NCBI GenBank assembly: GCA_964468475.1 | Contig: CAYXUL010000001.1 | Coordinates: forward strand, 62,001 to 126,000 | Direction of reading: 5' to 3' | DNA length: 64,000 nucleotides | From: JBECKX01 sp964468475 | Lineage (GTDB): Bacteria; Zixibacteria; MSB-5A5; CAIYYT01 | Shown here: piece after piece, positions 17,547 through 26,739 of the stretch | Position numbering within the stretch: position 1 is the first letter of the stretch | Layout of the letters: each line of letters begins with the position of its first letter | Made by a program: the position numbers and the translations under genes | Notes under the pieces: model-generated | Told to the model about the DNA's origin: nothing | The model's database searches: none | What the model saw: only the letters and a program-made list of their open reading frames with translations

Positions 17547-18590
17547 TCAGTATTTGATTACGAGTTTGGTCAGGTAGCGCTCGGCAGCAGGTCTTGCGTC
17601 TCCTCTCATGTCAAATCTCGGAACCGCAAGGAGTTGAAACGCAGGTGATTTAGGGCGGCAAAAGCCAAAACGAGTTGTGAAGCCCAGGCGATAACCCGCC
17701 TGTGCCGCCTGGCTAATCACATTGGCATCAAAGTGTCCACCAGGATAACAAATCGCGATCACCCTCTTGTTCAGACGACGTTCAATTTCCAGTTTGCTCT
17801 CTGCCAATTCACGGTGTGCTCTCTCTCCGTCAATCCGAGTCAGTTTGGGGTGGTTTGCTGTGTGGGACTCCACGGCGATGCCATTCGCCTGCAACTCCGC
17901 GAGCTGATCCCAGTTCATGCACTTGATTCCCAGGGTGTATTCACAGCCAACGAATGACTCTAATGTCTCGGCGGCAGCCGTGGCGACATCTTCATCCACC
18001 TTGTCAAGCATCCAGATCGTGCGCTGGCAGGCCAGCCTGCGATCATTCGGTGTTATCACAGTGGAGCTCAAAACACTCTCATTCCCGGATTGAGCAAGAA
18101 AAGGCAGCTCTCGGCAAGCGGCCGACCACTGCTCATCGGTTATGTGATTGAAGGCATTACTGATTTGCAGGTGCCAGAAGACTCTCTCTGAACCGATATA
18201 GGCCGTTGGCGCAAACATTACGGCGGGAAGTTGCAGTTCCTTCAGCACGGGAAATGCTTCTGAGTGAAACTCCGAATCGGCATCATCGAAGGTCAAGAGC
18301 GCGGTATGTCTCTTCACGGGGGACTGCTTCGTTGCTAAATCCAAAAACTCGTCAAGTCCGATGACTTGATAAAGCTGTTGGATTACCTGGAGTTGTGTGC
18401 GGAACTTAATCTGCGTGGATCCCCGGTCATAGCGAGCGAGATAGCGCGGGTCGGCAGGATTTGCCGAAATGCGGTGAAACGTGAAGACTGCTAATAACTT
18501 GCGTCTCCCCAGTGCCGGTATCAGCCGTTGCGAAAACCTCCACAGCCCCAGCCTGCTGGCAAAGGAAGTAATTGCCTCTTTCATCACCAA
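17547..18590 (-). CDS. Polysaccharide deacetylase family protein (NodB/CE4)
   Basis: This 347-aa protein has the CE4 metal-dependent deacetylase motifs: TFDDAD (catalytic Asp and metal Asp) and the histidine pair in SHTANHP. A CYPGGH segment and a C-terminal domain follow. Enzymes of this family remove N- or O-acetyl groups from surface polysaccharides. The likely start is TTG 18590, nine bases after GGGGAGG, although GTG 18587 and ATG 18584 are in frame. A GNAT-family gene ends 30 bases upstream on the same strand, so polysaccharide modification is a shared theme, by inference. Confidence 0.85.
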   Translation of the reverse strand: MVMKEAITSFASRLGLWRFSQRLIPALGRRKLLAVFTFHRISANPADPRYLARYDRGSTQIKFRTQLQVIQQLYQVIGLDEFLDLATKQSPVKRHTALLTFDDADSEFHSEAFPVLKELQLPAVMFAPTAYIGSERVFWHLQISNAFNHITDEQWSAACRELPFLAQSGNESVLSSTVITPNDRRLACQRTIWMLDKVDEDVATAAAETLESFVGCEYTLGIKCMNWDQLAELQANGIAVESHTANHPKLTRIDGERAHRELAESKLEIERRLNKRVIAICYPGGHFDANVISQAAQAGYRLGFTTRFGFCRPKSPAFQLLAVPRFDMRGDARPAAERYLTKLVIKY

Positions 18591-18620
18591 ATGCCAGGAC
18601 CTCCCCTGAATTGCCAGAGA

Positions 18621-19694
18621 TCAGGCATCAACATCGTTGTCAGCATGAAAGAAGTACCAGTTTTCCTGATTGGTGATATAGTCATAGTGCTTTGCAGCCT
18701 TGTCGATTAACATGACAAAGGTTCTTTCTTCGGTGCGCACCGAGAATCCGAACTCTGCGAAGAGGTCGATATGTCTCTGCGCTCCGAAGAAGGAGAGATT
18801 GATCGTGGCAATATCTTTTTTGAGCAACGCAAGGATGAAGTGCCCCAGCACCCTTCGCAGCCCTTCGCCGGGATCTGAGGCGTAAAGATCTTCGATGAAG
18901 GCCACCTTCTCCCTGATTTGGTAAACTGCGTAACCGAGTATGTCTCCGGTCTTCCGGCTTTGCAGCGCACACGCCTGGAAATCTTTCTGAGGACTGTCAG
19001 CAAACCGCCAGTTGAGAATCTGCGAACTGCGTTCTCCGATGATCGGAAAGCTGTTGCGGGATGACTCGAAGAGCGCATCAAAACGCTCATCGAAGCTTGT
19101 TATGGCCTTAAGCTCATACTCTGTATCTGCGGAGTAAGCCTGCTCAGTACTCCAGCGTTTGATGAGCCAATCTGACACCGGCCCGATCACTGGCGCGATC
19201 AATTTGCCGAGTCTCTTGCGCTTCAACACTTCCCCGGAGCGAAGGACTCGCGCCAATCTAACTGAGCGGCCAATCGAGATAAAATCCTCATGGCTCAACA
19301 CCTTCTCGGAGAGAATGTTCGCGGTACCATAAAGGAAACTCCAGTTGCTGCTATCGAAAAACTCCCGCGCAGCTTGCTGAAGTTTGCGTCCGAGTCCGTG
19401 ACCGCGGTGGCTTATGTCCGCGCCCATGTCACCGCAGATACCGGCAGTACAGAGTTCACCATCGATCCACAGGTGGCGTGGGAAGAGTGCATAGGCCGCG
19501 ACGACTTCATTGTGTGACCCTTCCCGCACTATCCAACACGGAGCCTTTCCGCGGGGGTTGTTCAAGTAGAACTGGTCGAACTTGCCCGGCAGCCAGCCCT
19601 TGAAGTGCTTCTGCCAGAATCTGATAATGTCTTCCCTATCGCTCTCAAGAGAGGCTCTGTTGACCTGATAAGCGGATTCGTCATCGACACTCAT
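18621..19694 (-). CDS. GNAT-family N-acetyltransferase
   Basis: This 357-aa protein (from ATG 19694; a TTG at 19727 is an alternative) has a GNAT domain in its first half. The acetyl-CoA loop HRGHGLGRKLQ sits in a helix start typical of motif A. The C-terminal half looks like a second, degenerate GNAT repeat (KTGDILGYAVYQ, VAFIEDLYA), as in FemAB/two-domain acetyltransferases. The acceptor is unknown. Its place beside a polysaccharide deacetylase suggests work on sugars or cell-envelope material, but that is inference from neighbours only. Confidence 0.75.
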   Translation of the reverse strand: MSVDDESAYQVNRASLESDREDIIRFWQKHFKGWLPGKFDQFYLNNPRGKAPCWIVREGSHNEVVAAYALFPRHLWIDGELCTAGICGDMGADISHRGHGLGRKLQQAAREFFDSSNWSFLYGTANILSEKVLSHEDFISIGRSVRLARVLRSGEVLKRKRLGKLIAPVIGPVSDWLIKRWSTEQAYSADTEYELKAITSFDERFDALFESSRNSFPIIGERSSQILNWRFADSPQKDFQACALQSRKTGDILGYAVYQIREKVAFIEDLYASDPGEGLRRVLGHFILALLKKDIATINLSFFGAQRHIDLFAEFGFSVRTEERTFVMLIDKAAKHYDYITNQENWYFFHADNDVDA

Positions 19695-19834
19695 GGCTTG
19701 AGAATACTCAAGTTGAGGGGTGCACAAAAACGCTTTTTAGAGGAGCATAGCGGCGCCGATTTTATCTTGACTTGACTGGAGACGGTAGGTAGCTTCGGGC
19801 AAATTCCGACTTTGCAGATTACGAGGAGGAGCCC

Positions 19835-21811
19835 TTGGCTGAAATCCAGCGCGGTGATCAAAACGTCTCCGGAGATCAATATGTTCCGATAGTCTTGCAC
19901 TCGGAAAAGGTCCCGGAGTCAACGGCTAAGGCCCTGGTTTTGGGCACGATCATTTCAGTGCTCTTTGGTGCGGCTAATGCCTATCTGGGCTTGAAGTTCG
20001 GCATGACAGTTTCCGCTTCGATTCCAGCAGCGGTAATTTCGATGTTTGTGCTGAGGATACTTTTCAAGCGAGTGAGTGTCCTCGAGAACAACATCGTGCA
20101 AACGATTGGCTCCGCCGGTGAGTCACTGGCTGCAGGTGTGATTTTCACGATTCCGGCGTTTTTCATCTGGACAGCCAAGTATCCCGATCAACCTGCCTTT
20201 CATATAAGCTTCTTCAGCGTGGTTGCGCTCTCCCTTCTCGGTGGCACAATGGGGATCCTGCTGATGATTCCGTTGCGTCGTTATCTAATGGCTAAAGAGC
20301 ATGGGCAGCTGAAATTCCCGGAAGGAACCGCTTGTGCAGAGATCATCACCGCGGGCGATGAAGGTGGCAGCAAAGCGAAGACCGTGTTCTGGGGTTTGGG
20401 GATCGGAGCTTTCTACAAGATTCTCTCCAATGCTTTCCATCTCTGGCCTGAGTCGCCGGGGTACGACTTCAAGAACAAGACTCTCGATGGCGCCACCGTC
20501 GGAATCGATGCAACACCAGCGCTGCTCGGAGTCGGATATATTATCGGACCACGCATTTCAGCGCTGATGCTGGCGGGCGCGGTGCTGGGATACATTGCCA
20601 TTGCACCGTTGATAAAGTATGTCGGTTCCGCGATCCCGGCGGGGATAAACATCCTTCCTGCGGATATGCCGATTGCGCAGATGGGTTCGTCTGAACTTCG
20701 CGACTATTTCATCAAATACCTCGGCGTCGGGGCGGTAGCCGTGGGAGGCTTCATATCGCTGCTAAAGGCGTTGCCCACCATCTGGAGCTCTTTTCAGCAG
20801 GGCTTCACCCAAATTTTTAAGCGGGTAGAAGAATCGGACAAGAAAATGCCGCGCACCGAGCAAGACATTCCCATGAGCGTGGTGCTCCTGGGAACGGCGC
20901 TGGTGGCACTACTGATCTGGCTGTTACCGGGGGTGGATCTTCCGATACTGGCGGTGGTGCTGGCGATGGTGTTCGGGTTCTTCTTCCTGGTGGTCGCGGC
21001 TCGTATAGTTGGCATTGTGGGATCATCATCATCACCCGTTTCGGGGATGACAATCGCCACATTGCTGGCAACCTGCCTGATTTTGACCTCATTCGGGATC
21101 AGCGGCTTCGCGGGGATGGTCACCGCGATGACTGTGGGAGCCGTAGTGTGCATAGCTGTTTGTTTGTCAGGTGATATCGCGCAGGATCTCAAAACCGGTT
21201 GGCTGCTGGGCGCGACCCCGAAACAACAGCAGTGGACCGAGTTCTTGGGTCTGGCAGCCAGCGCAGTTGCAATGGCGGTCGTGATATTCATGTTGCGCGA
21301 TACCTTTGGATTCGTGGCCTCGCCTGAACACCCCACCCCCCTGCTGGCCCCTCAGGCCAACATTATGGCGACGATCGTGGAGGGTATGTTTGCGGGCAAG
21401 CTACCGTGGATTCTGATCTTCTCAGGAGGATTCCTGGCGCTGGCGGTTGAATTACTGGGAGTATCGTCATTGCCATTTGCGATTGGGTTGTATTTGCCGT
21501 TGTCACTCTCAACGCCAATCATGGCAGGCGGATTCCTTTCGTGGCTGGTTGGCCGCGGCAGAAACAAGTCAAGCGTCAAGGTGAAGCAGGAGCACGGAGT
21601 CCTGTTCGGCTCAGGACTGGTCGCCGGCGATGCTCTGTTGGGATTGGGAGTGGCCTTCCTGATTATGCTCGCGCCGTGGTACAAGCATTTCGCCGACAGG
21701 TTCGAAGCCGGCGTTGCCAGTGGCACTTTCGGCCAATTGATATCACTGGCAGCATTCGGACTGACGATGATGGCATACTGGATTATTGTTCAGCGGCAAA
21801 GTAAACCGTAG
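19835..21811 (+). CDS. OPT-family oligopeptide transporter
   Basis: This 658-aa integral membrane protein has some 14-16 hydrophobic segments. The OPT family hallmarks are AYLGLKFGMTVSASIPAAVI near the N-terminus, TIGSAGESLAAG, GTACAE, and the C-terminal LPFAIGLYLPLSLSTPIMAGG. Members import peptides or metal-chelate conjugates using the proton gradient. The start is TTG 19835, after a strong GAGGAGGA site. The gene diverges from the GNAT gene, with about 140 bases between them. Confidence 0.93.
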   Translation: MAEIQRGDQNVSGDQYVPIVLHSEKVPESTAKALVLGTIISVLFGAANAYLGLKFGMTVSASIPAAVISMFVLRILFKRVSVLENNIVQTIGSAGESLAAGVIFTIPAFFIWTAKYPDQPAFHISFFSVVALSLLGGTMGILLMIPLRRYLMAKEHGQLKFPEGTACAEIITAGDEGGSKAKTVFWGLGIGAFYKILSNAFHLWPESPGYDFKNKTLDGATVGIDATPALLGVGYIIGPRISALMLAGAVLGYIAIAPLIKYVGSAIPAGINILPADMPIAQMGSSELRDYFIKYLGVGAVAVGGFISLLKALPTIWSSFQQGFTQIFKRVEESDKKMPRTEQDIPMSVVLLGTALVALLIWLLPGVDLPILAVVLAMVFGFFFLVVAARIVGIVGSSSSPVSGMTIATLLATCLILTSFGISGFAGMVTAMTVGAVVCIAVCLSGDIAQDLKTGWLLGATPKQQQWTEFLGLAASAVAMAVVIFMLRDTFGFVASPEHPTPLLAPQANIMATIVEGMFAGKLPWILIFSGGFLALAVELLGVSSLPFAIGLYLPLSLSTPIMAGGFLSWLVGRGRNKSSVKVKQEHGVLFGSGLVAGDALLGLGVAFLIMLAPWYKHFADRFEAGVASGTFGQLISLAAFGLTMMAYWIIVQRQSKP

Positions 21812-21829
21812 CCACAGGCCCACAACTTC

Positions 21830-21846
21830 ACACCCGAATCGGGTGT
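21830..21846 (+). promoter_or_regulatory. Hairpin overlapping the ribosome-binding site of the glycosyltransferase gene
   Basis: ACACCCG-aat-CGGGTGT forms a perfect 7-bp stem ending three bases before the ATG at 21850. The only SD-like bases (GGGTG) lie in the 3' arm, so folding would hide them. It may attenuate translation, or the true start may be the second ATG at 21859. Confidence 0.4.
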
Positions 21847-21849
21847 AAA

Positions 21850-24009
21850 ATGAAAAGAATGACAAGCCCTGCAAAAGCGAGCAGTCGAAACCGAACACTT
21901 CTCTGGGTCGGACTGGTGTTCATTCTGGCAATCATTGTCAGACTGGTCAACCTCGCCTATCTCGCTCACAATGACCCGGCCTTCTTCTCACCTGAAATCG
22001 ACTCACTCTGGCACCATCGCTGGGCACTTGAGATAATTCGCAATTCATTCTGGGGACACGAAGTCTATTTCCGCGCGCCTCTCTACCCCTATCTCTTAGC
22101 TGCGATCTACTGGATCTCCGGCGTCAGCATCACTGCCGCCAAAGTGATTCAGGCGCTGGGTGGCGGCGTAATCTGCGTGCTGGTTTACCTGCTGGGGCGG
22201 CTCTCCTTTGGCGAGCGCGAGGGCCGAATTGCCAGCGTTTTCGCGATCTTCTACGGCACAATGATGCTTTACGAGTCAGAATTGCTAATCGTCTGGTTGG
22301 CGGTTTTGCTTTACCTGTGGATGATTTACCTGGCCGTCAAGTGGCGCGACCGCTGGGATTGGAAGGCGTGGTTTTTGATCGGGATCGTCGGCGGGCTGGC
22401 TGCGATCACCAGGCCGAATGTACTATTGGTTTTCCCACTCTGGTTCTTCTGGTTGATCCTGCGGCGAGAAGAGACAGCGATGACTTTCTTGAAGCGAATT
22501 GTACCGGCGTTGGCCCTGACCGCAGGCGTCCTCCTTTGCGTACTGCCGGTGACAATCAGGAACTATGTTGTAGGTCACGAGTTCGTGCTGATTTCCTCGC
22601 AGGGGGGAGTGAATCTGCACCTCAGCAATAATGCCCAAGCGGACGGGTTGACCATGAAGATGCCGGAGATCAAACTGGACTACACCTTGCCGTGGTCGGC
22701 ATTTGTCGATACCACGCGTGCTGTCGCAGAGGCTGAAGTCGGCCACCCACTGACTGACGGGGAGGTCTCCAGCTTCTACGCGGGAAAGGCGCTGCATTAC
22801 ATAAGTTCCCATCCGCTGGCGTTTCTGGAATTGACCGGTAAGCGGATCGTCTATTTCTTCAGCGGTTTCGAGAATTCAGACCAGGTCGATATCTATCGCT
22901 TCAAGGACAACTCCCCTATTCTGAATGGCCTGATCTTCAACAAAGTGGTTTACTTCCCCTTCGGTGTCATTGCGCCGCTGGCGCTCGTCGGTCTTGTATT
23001 GGGCTGGCGCCGACGAAGAGAGATCTTTGCAGTCTATTTGTTCCTGATTGGCTACATTCCGACGGTCGTGCTGTTTCTGGTAACCGCACGGCATCGCCTT
23101 CCGGTTGTCATGGTAATGTTGCCTTTCGCGGCGCTGGCATTGGCGAAGCTGATTAGTGTGATCAACGCCGCTGACTGGAAACGACTTGTGATTCTCGCAG
23201 TACCCCTGGCGATTTTGGCGGCGCTGCTTAATCAGACATTCTTCGGCCTGGGCTTCGACACCTCGGGGCAGTTCTTCTACCAACGTGGCATCGTGTTTCA
23301 ACGGCAGGGTAAATTCGACGAGGCAATTGTTGAGTACAAAAAGGCGCTGACTTATCAGATGATGCCGGAAGCTTACAACAATATGGGATACGCGGAGGCT
23401 CAGCTCGGCAGGCTGAAAGACGCCTACAGAGATTATCATCACGCCCTTAACCTCAAGCCCGATTTTGCTGATCCTATGGTAAATCTCGGTAAGCTGTTCC
23501 TGTCGACCAGCCAGCCGGATAGTGCGCAAGTGTATCTGGAGGAAGCGCGTGCTGTATCTCCTGGACTGCCACAAATCTATATCAATCTGGCTGAACTGGC
23601 GCGGCAGCGTGACGATCTGATGGCAGCACAAAAGATCTATATGCAAGGTGTGGAAGCTGCACCCAGCAGCGCGGCGTTGCGCAATAGTTTCGGCGCCTTC
23701 TACCTGAGCATGAACCGCAAGATTGACGCACAGAAGCAGTTCCAGAAGGCAGTGGAGCTTGACCCGGACTACGCGGTTGCTCTGGTAAACCTGGCTAACA
23801 TGTATGTTGAGGAGGGCCGGCACGACGACGCCATCAAGCTCTATCGCCGCGCGCTGGAAAACAACCCGAACCTGGTGGAGGGTTATCTCAATCTGGCGAC
23901 TGTGTTGGTTCAGGATGGTAGGCTGGATGACGCTCGCAAAGTATTGAACGAAGCGCCACCTAATGAACGAGTGGAGGCACTCAAGCGGCAACTGGGGATG
24001 GGACACTAG
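21850..24009 (+). CDS. GT39-like membrane glycosyltransferase with C-terminal TPR repeats
   Basis: This 719-aa protein has two halves. Residues 1-470 are about 11 transmembrane segments of the ArnT/PMT (GT39) type, with the acidic loop SPEIDSLWHHRWA after helix 1, FRAPLYPYL and ITRPNVLLVFP. Such enzymes move a sugar from a polyprenyl-phosphate donor to lipid or protein outside the membrane. Residues 475-719 are about six tetratricopeptide repeats (EAYNNMGYAEAQLGR and similar) that would lie in the periplasm and bind partners. It follows the OPT gene by 38 bases. Confidence 0.87.
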   Translation: MKRMTSPAKASSRNRTLLWVGLVFILAIIVRLVNLAYLAHNDPAFFSPEIDSLWHHRWALEIIRNSFWGHEVYFRAPLYPYLLAAIYWISGVSITAAKVIQALGGGVICVLVYLLGRLSFGEREGRIASVFAIFYGTMMLYESELLIVWLAVLLYLWMIYLAVKWRDRWDWKAWFLIGIVGGLAAITRPNVLLVFPLWFFWLILRREETAMTFLKRIVPALALTAGVLLCVLPVTIRNYVVGHEFVLISSQGGVNLHLSNNAQADGLTMKMPEIKLDYTLPWSAFVDTTRAVAEAEVGHPLTDGEVSSFYAGKALHYISSHPLAFLELTGKRIVYFFSGFENSDQVDIYRFKDNSPILNGLIFNKVVYFPFGVIAPLALVGLVLGWRRRREIFAVYLFLIGYIPTVVLFLVTARHRLPVVMVMLPFAALALAKLISVINAADWKRLVILAVPLAILAALLNQTFFGLGFDTSGQFFYQRGIVFQRQGKFDEAIVEYKKALTYQMMPEAYNNMGYAEAQLGRLKDAYRDYHHALNLKPDFADPMVNLGKLFLSTSQPDSAQVYLEEARAVSPGLPQIYINLAELARQRDDLMAAQKIYMQGVEAAPSSAALRNSFGAFYLSMNRKIDAQKQFQKAVELDPDYAVALVNLANMYVEEGRHDDAIKLYRRALENNPNLVEGYLNLATVLVQDGRLDDARKVLNEAPPNERVEALKRQLGMGH

Positions 24010-24050
24010 CAGAGTTTGAACGCGGGAGCGATGCTGCCACCACTCAGTAA

Positions 24051-25043
24051 CTAGTACTTCCTTCTCCGCTCAATCACATAGTTAGATCCCTCAAGGGACT
24101 TGATGTAGGTCTTGAGATCGGCGAGCATGTGTGACATCTCGCCCAGGTGCCGAAAGTCCGCGTTGGCGATCAGCACGGCCACGGAAATCGTCATCAGCTT
24201 GTAGGTTTCTATTTCACCTTTGCGGTTGGTAGTGACGATTTGCCCGCGATTACGGTCATCCTCTTCGTAGCGGTACGGTACAATACGATCAAAGGCTTTG
24301 ATGATGTTGCTGCAGACCTTGTCAACATCCGCTACCGGTAACAGAAATAAAAAATCATCACCGCCGATGTGTCCGACAAAGCCGCTGGGGCAGAGGTCGG
24401 AGACAATGTCGCGAATTATGTGTGCGACAATGCGAATGGTGCGATCACCGTAGATATAGCCGCGATAGTCGTTGTAAGCCTTGAAATCGTCAATGTCCAG
24501 ATAGCAGATCGCGAACTCCTGCTGTAGCTGCAAACGGTGGTTGACTTCCTTTTGAATCAGGATCGGACCCGGAAGTTCGGATGTAGGGTTGACACCAATA
24601 TCACGTTGAGAGCGTTCGCTGATCATGCGGACGCGAAGCTGAAACAGTTCACCGTCCCAATCGCCCCAAATAAAATCATCTGCCGCAGAGGAGAGTCCTG
24701 CCTTGATTTGATTGCGCGTGGGAGATTTTTGGTAGATAATGGTTGGCACCACCGACAGACTCATGTGGTTGTCTATCTGCCCTGCCAGCGCCATCGCTTC
24801 ATCGAGATTGGACTCAATCGCGAGCAGGATGAAGTCGAGCCGGTTGCGGTGGGCGATTTTGAAAAGGTCACTCATCTGGCGGAAATTAAAAACGATCGCT
24901 TCTTCCCAGCCGGGAACGCCGAGCAACAACGAGCTGAAGTCCCCTATTTCATCGTAGAGGGCGATGCATTTGGCGGCGGGGTGTTTTCTGCGGAGATGTG
25001 GTTGTTGGTCAACGGATCGCGTTTTTTCAAGGGCGCCTGTCAC
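24051..25043 (-). CDS. Receiver-like domain fused to GGDEF-type domain (variant GGDDF)
   Basis: This 330-aa protein has an N-terminal alpha/beta domain of about 130 residues that resembles a response-regulator receiver without an obvious phosphoacceptor Asp motif. A GGDEF-like domain follows (YLDIDDFKAYND, GHIGGDDFLFLLP). The signature is GGDDF, with Asp in place of the usual Glu at the fourth position. There is no RxxD inhibitory site before it. It may be an active diguanylate cyclase of a variant class or a degenerate sensor. GTG 25043 overlaps the recombinase gene by 17 bases, with AAAGGA upstream. Confidence 0.82.
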   Translation of the reverse strand: MTGALEKTRSVDQQPHLRRKHPAAKCIALYDEIGDFSSLLLGVPGWEEAIVFNFRQMSDLFKIAHRNRLDFILLAIESNLDEAMALAGQIDNHMSLSVVPTIIYQKSPTRNQIKAGLSSAADDFIWGDWDGELFQLRVRMISERSQRDIGVNPTSELPGPILIQKEVNHRLQLQQEFAICYLDIDDFKAYNDYRGYIYGDRTIRIVAHIIRDIVSDLCPSGFVGHIGGDDFLFLLPVADVDKVCSNIIKAFDRIVPYRYEEDDRNRGQIVTTNRKGEIETYKLMTISVAVLIANADFRHLGEMSHMLADLKTYIKSLEGSNYVIERRRKY

Positions 25044-25938
25044 TGCGATTCCTTTCGCGCGGATGATGCTCGATATGGACCGACTTCAAGTACGAACGAC
25101 TCAGATGAGTATAGATCTGCGTAGTACTTATATCGGCATGACCAAGCATTTCCTGCACCGCGCGCAGGGAAGCGCCGCCGTCAATCAGGTGACTGGCGAA
25201 AGAGTGGCGAAAAGTATGGGGCGTAACGGGTTTGGTGATTCCGGCGGCGGTGACTCGTTTGCGAACCAGGTTAAGCATCCCCATTGCCGAAAATCTACCA
25301 CCAAATCGGTTTAGTATCAGGAAATCGTGGGATTTCTCGTTGGCCAGAGCCGGCCTTTCCTCGCCCAGGTAGCGGTTTACGAATGAAATCGCCTCCTCCC
25401 CTACAGGCACCAGGCGCTCTTTGCCACCCTTGCCGAGTATGCGAAGATGCCCTACTTCCAGGAAGAGATTGCCGCACGTCAAATGGGTAAGCTCGGAAAG
25501 CCGCAGTCCGGAACCGTAAAGAAGCTCGATTGCGGCGCGATCGCGCAGACCGTTGCGGCCGTCCAGATCAATCGCGCTGAGAATGGCATCGATTTCTTCG
25601 ACCGAGAGCACTACCGGCAGATTTCGGTAGAGTTTGGGGGATTCCAACTGCGCGGTGGGATTCGAGTTGACGATTCGTTCACGGATCAAAAACTTGAAGA
25701 AGCCGCGAATCGCCGATATACGCCTGTTAACAGAACTTGGCGCCATACCCTGCTTGCTGCTTTCGGCGACGAATTCGATTAGAAGGTGGCGGTCGACATC
25801 CCGCCAACTCTTGGCACCCGCTTCCGCCGCAAACGCGGCAAGCGCCTTGATATCATGCTCATAAGAGACGAGGGTATTAAGTTTCAGATTCCGCTCCAGC
25901 GAGAGGAAGTCGAGAAAGAGTGTGATTTCATCGAGCAT
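25027..25938 (-). CDS. XerC/XerD-type tyrosine recombinase
   Basis: This 303-aa site-specific recombinase has an N-terminal SAM-like DNA-binding domain (about 1-90) and a catalytic domain. All catalytic residues are visible: Arg in GSGLRLSEL, Lys in GKGGKER, His and Arg in HTFRHSF, His in LGHADIS and the nucleophile Tyr in TQIYTHLS. Its size and neighbours (ComF, Rel) point to the chromosomal dimer-resolution enzyme, not an integron or phage integrase. The ATG at 25938 comes three bases after the comF stop. Whether it is XerC or XerD needs comparison with the second copy elsewhere. Confidence 0.93.
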   Translation of the reverse strand: MLDEITLFLDFLSLERNLKLNTLVSYEHDIKALAAFAAEAGAKSWRDVDRHLLIEFVAESSKQGMAPSSVNRRISAIRGFFKFLIRERIVNSNPTAQLESPKLYRNLPVVLSVEEIDAILSAIDLDGRNGLRDRAAIELLYGSGLRLSELTHLTCGNLFLEVGHLRILGKGGKERLVPVGEEAISFVNRYLGEERPALANEKSHDFLILNRFGGRFSAMGMLNLVRKRVTAAGITKPVTPHTFRHSFASHLIDGGASLRAVQEMLGHADISTTQIYTHLSRSYLKSVHIEHHPRERNRSDRRP

Positions 25939-25941
25939 GGC

Positions 25942-26739
25942 CTAGAACTCCTCCCACATCATGGCGTAAAGCTGATCAGGGGAAAGCCCTTCCTCGAGCG
26001 CCATTGCTGCGGTAGCAGCGGCAACCATTGCGGCGCCGGCATCATTCAATATGTGAGCCACCGCATTCAGGGTAGCACCCGACGTTGTAACGTCATCAAC
26101 CACAAGGATTGCTCGTCCGCGAACGAAATCCGGATCAGCTACGGCAAAGGCACCGTGTACATTGCGGTAGCGCTGTTGGACCGTAAGTCCTATCTGATCA
26201 CGGTTTCGTCGACTTTGGCCAAGCAAATGTGGCACATACTCCTTCCCCAGCTCCGCAGCCAAAGATTCCGCGATGATTTCTGTTTGATTGAACCCGCGTT
26301 TTGCCTCCTTGCGCGGGTGCATCGGCACGGCGCACACCAATTCGATCTTGGCGACGTGCGGGAACGTAGATAGCTGTTCGGCCAGCATCTGACCCAACAT
26401 GGCGGCGATACCCGGTTTATCCGAATACTTGCAGGCCTTTATCAGGTGCGAGAGCGTCTCGTCGTAAATGCCCAGAGAGTATTGCCAACTGAGGTAACCC
26501 TGCCGGCGACAATGACTGCACTTCTGGTCTGAGACGGGCATACTGTTGCGGCAGATAGGGCATACGGGAGCAGGCAGTTGCTGCATACGAGTGCGGCAAT
26601 TCTCGCACAGCCAGATATTTTCATCGGTAGAGACGAAGCTGTTGTGGCAGACCTGGCAAACCGGGGGGTAAATGAAATCGATCAGGTGTCGGCTAAGGCG
26701 GGAGAAGGCGGTTGGTACATCCCGAAGCAGCGACATCAC
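25942..26739 (-). CDS. comF: ComF-family phosphoribosyltransferase
   Basis: This 265-aa protein has N-terminal zinc-binding cysteine pairs (CQVCHNS, LCENC, CPICRNS, CSHCRR) followed by a type I phosphoribosyltransferase domain. The PRPP loop is ILVVDDVTTSGATL, and CAVPMHPRKEAKRGFNQ is the usual ComF signature. ComF is needed for DNA uptake in naturally competent bacteria, but homologues occur widely in non-competent ones. It overlaps the zinc-ribbon/TPR gene by four bases, so the genes are tightly coupled. Confidence 0.92.
   Translation of the reverse strand: MMSLLRDVPTAFSRLSRHLIDFIYPPVCQVCHNSFVSTDENIWLCENCRTRMQQLPAPVCPICRNSMPVSDQKCSHCRRQGYLSWQYSLGIYDETLSHLIKACKYSDKPGIAAMLGQMLAEQLSTFPHVAKIELVCAVPMHPRKEAKRGFNQTEIIAESLAAELGKEYVPHLLGQSRRNRDQIGLTVQQRYRNVHGAFAVADPDFVRGRAILVVDDVTTSGATLNAVAHILNDAGAAMVAAATAAMALEEGLSPDQLYAMMWEEF

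Noticed and set aside
22876..24006. Open frame of 376 codons on the minus strand opposite the TPR half of the glycosyltransferase gene
   Set aside because: It is wholly antisense to a well-supported coding sequence, has no recognisable domain and no start signal. Its length follows from the codon bias of the TPR repeats.
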